Assembly: GCA_944323785.1 (NCBI GenBank)
Contig: CALUTU010000018.1
Location: 1-38,329, forward strand
From: an uncultured Bacteroidales bacterium
GTDB lineage: Bacteria; Bacteroidota; Bacteroidia; Bacteroidales; UBA932
Length of the DNA: 38,329 bases
Direction: 5' to 3'
Below are positions 34,718 to 38,329 of the stretch, piece after piece. The first letter of the stretch is position 1. The number at the start of each line of letters is the position of its first letter. A program made the position numbers and the translations under genes. Below the pieces are notes generated by a model. The model did not search any database. It saw only the letters and a program-made list of their open reading frames with translations, and was not told the origin of the DNA.

Positions 34718-36904
34718 TCAGTCTTCCTTGCGCAGGGCGATGACCGGGTTGGTATTGATGGCCACGATACTCTGGTACAGGACTGTGAGGAAGGCCACTG
34801 CGCAGGAGAGGACTCCTGAGGCAAGGATCAGCAGCCACTGGAGCCATGCTCCCGTGCTGTAGGAGAACTGGCTGAGCCATGAGTCGGTGAGCAGCCAGCT
34901 GACCGGTACGGATACAACGAAGGCTATGAGCGAGAGCATAAGGTACGAGATGACTATCTGGCGCAGGACAAGGCGCTTGTCTGCTCCGAACACCTTCTGC
35001 ACGGCTATGTTGCGGCTGCGGGCACGGATATAGTAGGTACTCATGGCAAACAGGCCGAGGGACGAGACGAATACCGCGATGACCGTGAAGATGATGATTA
35101 TCTTCTGCAGCCGGGTGTATTCCTCGAAAGTGGCGGCTATCTCGTCCTCAATGTACGAGGCGTCGAAGGCCCCGTCAGGGCGGATGCGGCTGTACGCCTC
35201 CGCTATGCGGTCGTATGCCTCGCCATGGTCTCCGGTCACCTTGACCAGGATATTCCAGGGCGTACGGTTCTCCGGATAAACATCGTACATGTAGATCATG
35301 GCCGCCGACTGGTCATAGAGCAGGGGACGGATCTTGAAGTCGTAGTACACTCCGGCAATAGTTTGAGTGTAATAACCTGCCTTTTCGTTTCCGAACCGGA
35401 CCTCTGTGGCCGTCTCCGGCAGGCCCGCCTCCTTGAAGGCATATTCATTCCAGTACCATTCCTTCTCCGCCAGATGATTGTCGGACTTGAGCCTGAGGCC
35501 GAGAATATTGAAATACGCCGAATCCCCGCGTACCAGCTGGAAGCCGAGCAGACCGCCCTGATAATACTTGGTATTGTTATTCGCGCCGTACAGAGGCGTA
35601 CCCTCCCCGAAACCTGCCGACTCCACGAACGGCATTGCCTCCACCGCATCCCGGAACTCCCTGATCTGGCTTCCGGAGGTGAAAATGTCGCTGGAAACAT
35701 TGAGGATATCCTCAGTATTGTATCCTAACGGAGCGTGGATCATGGCCTTTATCTGGAAGAGCATCATCAGGGAGACCGCAATCATGGCCACTGCAACCAC
35801 CTGCTGTATGACTATCAGAGCCTTGCCGAACCACGAGCGGATCTGCAGGCTGAACGAGCCGCGCACGATGTCGATAGGCTTGGCCCTTGAAATCGTCAGT
35901 GCGGGGATAATGCCCGAGAGGAAGCCTATTACGGCGATTCCTACGACAATAAGCAGGGCTATGGGCAGGGTAATCTCCGCCAGTACCGAGAACTCATAAC
36001 CGAGCAGCCGGGAGGCGTACGGTGCCAAGGCTTCGGCAATCAGCACGGCCAGCACCGTCGATACGGCAGCAAACGCTGTGGCTTCGGCAATCATCCTCCA
36101 GATAACCCCGGCCTTCCCCTCTCCGAGCAACCTGCGGGTGGCCATCTCCTTGGCCCGCCTTCCCGACTGGGCCACGGTCAGGTTGATGTAGTTGAGCACG
36201 GCGAACAGCAGCAGGATAATGCAGGCGGCCAGCAGAATCTTCACCAACTGGCCGTCGCCCTGATTGATATTGCCTGTAAATGATTGCGAGTCATCGAAAA
36301 AATACAGGTCCCTCAAGGGGATGAAGAAGACCTTGTTCACCATATTTTCCGAATAGGCCCACCATACCTTCCCCAGATAATCCCTGATCTCCGGTATCTT
36401 GGCCTGAATATCGGAATTCGGCCAGGTCATGATGAAAGTGTCGAACTGTCCGGTGTTGCTCATCTCCTCATTATTCGCACTGTTGACCTCCGCCATGATA
36501 TCGGCGCGGCACATCACATCGCAGTACTTGATTACCGAATGGTCGATATCCTCCATAACTCCAGCCACGGTAAACGTATAATCCCCGTCCCCGACAATAC
36601 TGTAAGTCAATGCCTGACCGACAGGATCCCTGTCGGGGAAATAGGTGTCAGCGAAACTCCGGCTGACGACTGCACTGCGGTCCGATGCCTTCCACGCCTC
36701 GACGGAGCCGCTGAGCAGACGGAAGGAGAATATGTCGAAGAACGAGCTGTCTGCGTAGGAGGTCTGTGTCGGTATCGCCGCATCATTACCGGCTATATGC
36801 AGTTCCCCGAGTCCGGTTATTCCCGAACCTGACAGATACGAAGTGGCCTTCTCCACCTCCGGGAAATGGTCGAGGAGATGCTTCTGCAGATAGTCTGCAT
36901 TCAT
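34718..36904 (-). pseudogene. MacB/FtsX-type ABC transporter permease lacking its N-terminus
   Basis: 728 codons from the ATG at 36904. The MacB-type periplasmic domain (about 10-170) begins at once with MNADYLQKHLLDHFPEVEKATSY. A first FtsX block with three membrane helices follows (LLAACIILLLFAVLNYINLT, then AVSTVLAVLIAEALAPYASRLL, then IALLIVVGIAVIGFLSGIIPALTISRAKPIDIVRGSF), then a second periplasmic domain and a C-terminal FtsX block ending NPVIALRKED. Related Bacteroidetes permeases carry a first transmembrane helix and 70-90 further residues before this point; here they are gone and the upstream sequence is that of another gene. The product would lack one membrane helix and is probably not functional. 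Confidence 0.75.
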
Positions 36905-37032
36905 CCGGTGCAAGCGTCAACCTGCGTAACGTAATCGGCAACTCCCTTTTCCTTCACACGGGCCGCCATCTCCCGGTTTGTGATTATTCCCTTAGTCTCT
37001 TTGACCAAGCTGATTATACGCTGTATACCCAT
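36901..37032 (-). pseudogene. N-terminal fragment of an inositol monophosphatase-like gene
   Basis: A 43-codon frame from the ATG at 37032: MGIQRIISLVKETKGIITNR, then EMAARVKEKGVADYVTQVD, then ACTG and a TGA. The VKEKGxADYVTxVD segment is typical of the start of IMPase-family phosphatases, which are normally about 260 aa. The remainder is missing: the sequence passes straight into the truncated permease in a different frame at about 36900-36912. It lies 35 bp downstream of the HxlR-type gene on the same strand. The match rests on a short segment. Confidence 0.55.
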
Positions 37033-37067
37033 ATGGTTTCACTCATTTGGGCTATCGTCATTCTGCG

Positions 37068-37439
37068 TCACCGGCTGCCCGCGGCTTTCTTCCGGTCACG
37101 TATTATCGGTTCCATATTTTCCTTTGCCCAGGCTACCAGGGACTGGATGTGCGGCAAGAGGGAAAAGGCCCTCGCCGTGAGCGAATACTCCACGCGGGGA
37201 GGAACTTCCGGATAGATGGTCCTGGTGACGAAACCATCCTCCTCCAGTGTCCTCAATGTGGTGGTCAGCATCTTCTGTGAAATATCCGGAACTGCACGAC
37301 GCAAGTCTCCGAAACGCATCCTTTCCGTCTGCGACAATGTATAGAGAACCAACAGCGACCATTTGTCACCCAGGCGGGCAAGAATATTCCGGATGGGACA
37401 CTGCGGGTCATACGCATCCAATATCATTGTTCTGTCCAT
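37068..37439 (-). CDS. HxlR-family winged-helix transcriptional regulator
   Basis: 123 aa. CPIRNILARLGDKWSLLVLYTL, then RFGDLRRAVPDISQKMLTTTLRTLEEDGFVTRTIYPEVPPRVEYSLTARAFSLLP, is a full match to the HxlR/YodB pattern, including the N-terminal Cys (Cys14) that senses thiol-reactive or oxidative stress in some members. The wing and the dimerisation helix (IQSLVAWAKENM) are complete. The gene is divergent from the secreted protein gene at 37676, its likely target. Confidence 0.92.
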   Translation of the reverse strand: MDRTMILDAYDPQCPIRNILARLGDKWSLLVLYTLSQTERMRFGDLRRAVPDISQKMLTTTLRTLEEDGFVTRTIYPEVPPRVEYSLTARAFSLLPHIQSLVAWAKENMEPIIRDRKKAAGSR

Positions 37440-37461
37440 ACTCTTTATTATTTTTAGTGCG

Positions 37462-37493
37462 CAAAAGTAACCAAATCTCCCAAATCTTGCAAG
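37462..37493 (-). promoter_or_regulatory. Promoter of the HxlR-type gene
   Basis: On the minus strand CTTG (37493-37490), a 20-bp gap, then TACTTTTG (37469-37462). The ATG is at 37439, so the leader is about 16 nt. Confidence 0.6.
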
Positions 37494-37582
37494 TATAAAA
37501 TTTTTACAAAATTTTCAATTCGCAAGGCACTCATATCCAGCAATCGTTACCCGGACGTAACCATATGCTTATCAGGTGCCTA

Positions 37583-37614
37583 CTTGACAAGGGCCATTTT
37601 CCGCCATATATTTG
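37583..37614 (+). promoter_or_regulatory. Promoter of the secreted protein gene
   Basis: CTTG (37583-37586), a 20-bp gap, then TATATTTG (37607-37614). The leader to the ATG at 37676 is about 55 nt. Confidence 0.62.
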
Positions 37615-37675
37615 CAGCGTAAAAGATACAAAGACACTTTTTGAAACCAATGTTTAATATCTAATTTACGCAAGT

Positions 37676-38284
37676 ATGAAAAAGACTCTGTTGACGCTGG
37701 CCGTTGCCGGCATGACCCTAAGTGCTTCGGCACAGGACAAAGGACGCTTCGAGGTGTATGACCTCGGCAATTTCAAGCTTCACGTGTACTACACCAACGA
37801 TGCGTTGGGCGACGCAAGCTACATCATCGAGGGCAGAAAGGCTCTCGTGACAATGGAACAGCCGCTGTTCAAGGACAATGTGGCGGAGTTCGACGCCTAT
37901 CTCTCCAAACTGGGGAAGAAGGTCGGGAAACGCATCACCGACTACCATGTAGGCGGCAAGGTATATTTTACCCACTGGGCTCCGTCGAAGGCACATGCCA
38001 GCCACCTGCAGATTTCCTCTCCGGCAGCCATCGACGCTGAAATCGCCGAAGCCCGCAAGTCCCTGGAGTCAGGCGCCGAACTGTTCATAGGCGGTCACGG
38101 CGGGGCAGCAGAAGCCGATGCCGTACAGTTCAAGATTGACTATCTGATGAAAATGAAAGAGGTACTTGGCAACAGCAGGACCGTACAGGACTTCGTGGAC
38201 GGCATGAAGAAAGCCTTCCCCGGCCTGCCCGGTGAAGCCGGACTGGAAGACCTCGGCAGAATCCTGAGCGACATCACCCGGTAA
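37676..38284 (+). CDS. Secreted protein resembling a metallo-beta-lactamase fold without the metal motif
   Basis: 202 aa with a signal peptide (MKKTLLTLAVAGMTLSASAQ). The mature part begins FEVYDLGNFKLHVYYTNDALGDASYIIEGRKALVTMEQPLF, like the first strands of metallo-beta-lactamase-fold proteins. However, the H-x-H-x-D-H metal motif is absent; at the equivalent place is DYHVGG, and later IGGHGG. The C-terminal 60 residues are helical (MKMKEVLGNSRTVQDFVDGMKKAF). A catalytic role is doubtful; small-molecule binding is possible. The divergent HxlR regulator suggests inducible expression. Confidence 0.75.
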   Translation: MKKTLLTLAVAGMTLSASAQDKGRFEVYDLGNFKLHVYYTNDALGDASYIIEGRKALVTMEQPLFKDNVAEFDAYLSKLGKKVGKRITDYHVGGKVYFTHWAPSKAHASHLQISSPAAIDAEIAEARKSLESGAELFIGGHGGAAEADAVQFKIDYLMKMKEVLGNSRTVQDFVDGMKKAFPGLPGEAGLEDLGRILSDITR

Positions 38285-38329
38285 CTTTGCCGTAAATCCT
38301 GACCGCACCAGTACTGACACTGCGGCGTT

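Noticed and set aside
1-38329. CRISPR arrays, tRNA and rRNA genes
   Set aside because: I looked for regularly spaced repeats and for tRNA or rRNA hallmarks and saw none. A dedicated tRNA search was not possible.

Overview
The window looks like a chromosomal segment of a Bacteroidetes bacterium, most likely a gut-type Bacteroidales. The evidence is the repeated -33/-7 promoter signature of this phylum (TTTG, a 19-20 bp gap, then TAnnTTTG), weak Shine-Dalgarno sites, BACON-type surface lipoproteins, a DUF3078 protein, an AraC-type regulator with TPR-like and membrane parts, and the gene order lpxD-lpxC-lpxA and rimP-nusA-infB. I cannot name a genus from sequence alone. Layout: at the left edge the first 43 codons of a SudB/NfnA-type ferredoxin-NADP reductase subunit run off the window, divergent from sppA. 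A minus-strand block follows (proS, an unknown cytosolic-looking gene, a DUF3078 gene, tilS). Then come a Trp/Tyr/Gly-rich lipoprotein and an OmpP1/FadL-like outer-membrane protein on the plus strand. Next is a minus-strand lipid A operon (lpxD, lpxC, lpxA) ending in a WbqC-family gene. Divergent from it lies the rimP-nusA-infB-MATE operon. About here the tidy core ends. From about 18.86 to 25.9 kb there is accessory DNA: tandem hairpins, the decayed tail of an unknown gene, a DUF454 membrane protein, a complete IS5-family element with likely TAA target duplication, and a type III restriction-modification cassette. Its mod gene lacks its 5' part and carries a stop codon, its DUF3800 gene carries a TGA where Trp is expected, one small gene is unknown, and res looks intact. 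The cassette is visibly richer in A/T-ending codons than its neighbours, which suggests it was acquired. From 26 kb on are two BACON-type lipoproteins, the membrane AraC-like regulator next to class I fumarase, a sugar O-acetyltransferase divergent from fumarase, an ORF6N pseudogene, a possible lipocalin/AttH-like protein, and an ABC permease missing its N-terminus. That permease is joined to the first 43 codons of what looks like an inositol monophosphatase. The window ends with an HxlR-type regulator divergent from a secreted protein resembling a degenerate metallo-beta-lactamase. The most notable points are: (1) the four-gene type III R-M cassette with decayed modification and accessory genes but a complete Res; (2) a RimP reduced to its N-terminal domain; (3) an LpxC without the FabZ domain usually fused to it in Bacteroidetes; (4) the IMPase/permease junction; (5) overlapping divergent promoters of fumarase and the acetyltransferase. 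All family assignments come from reading the translated sequence; no database search was run.
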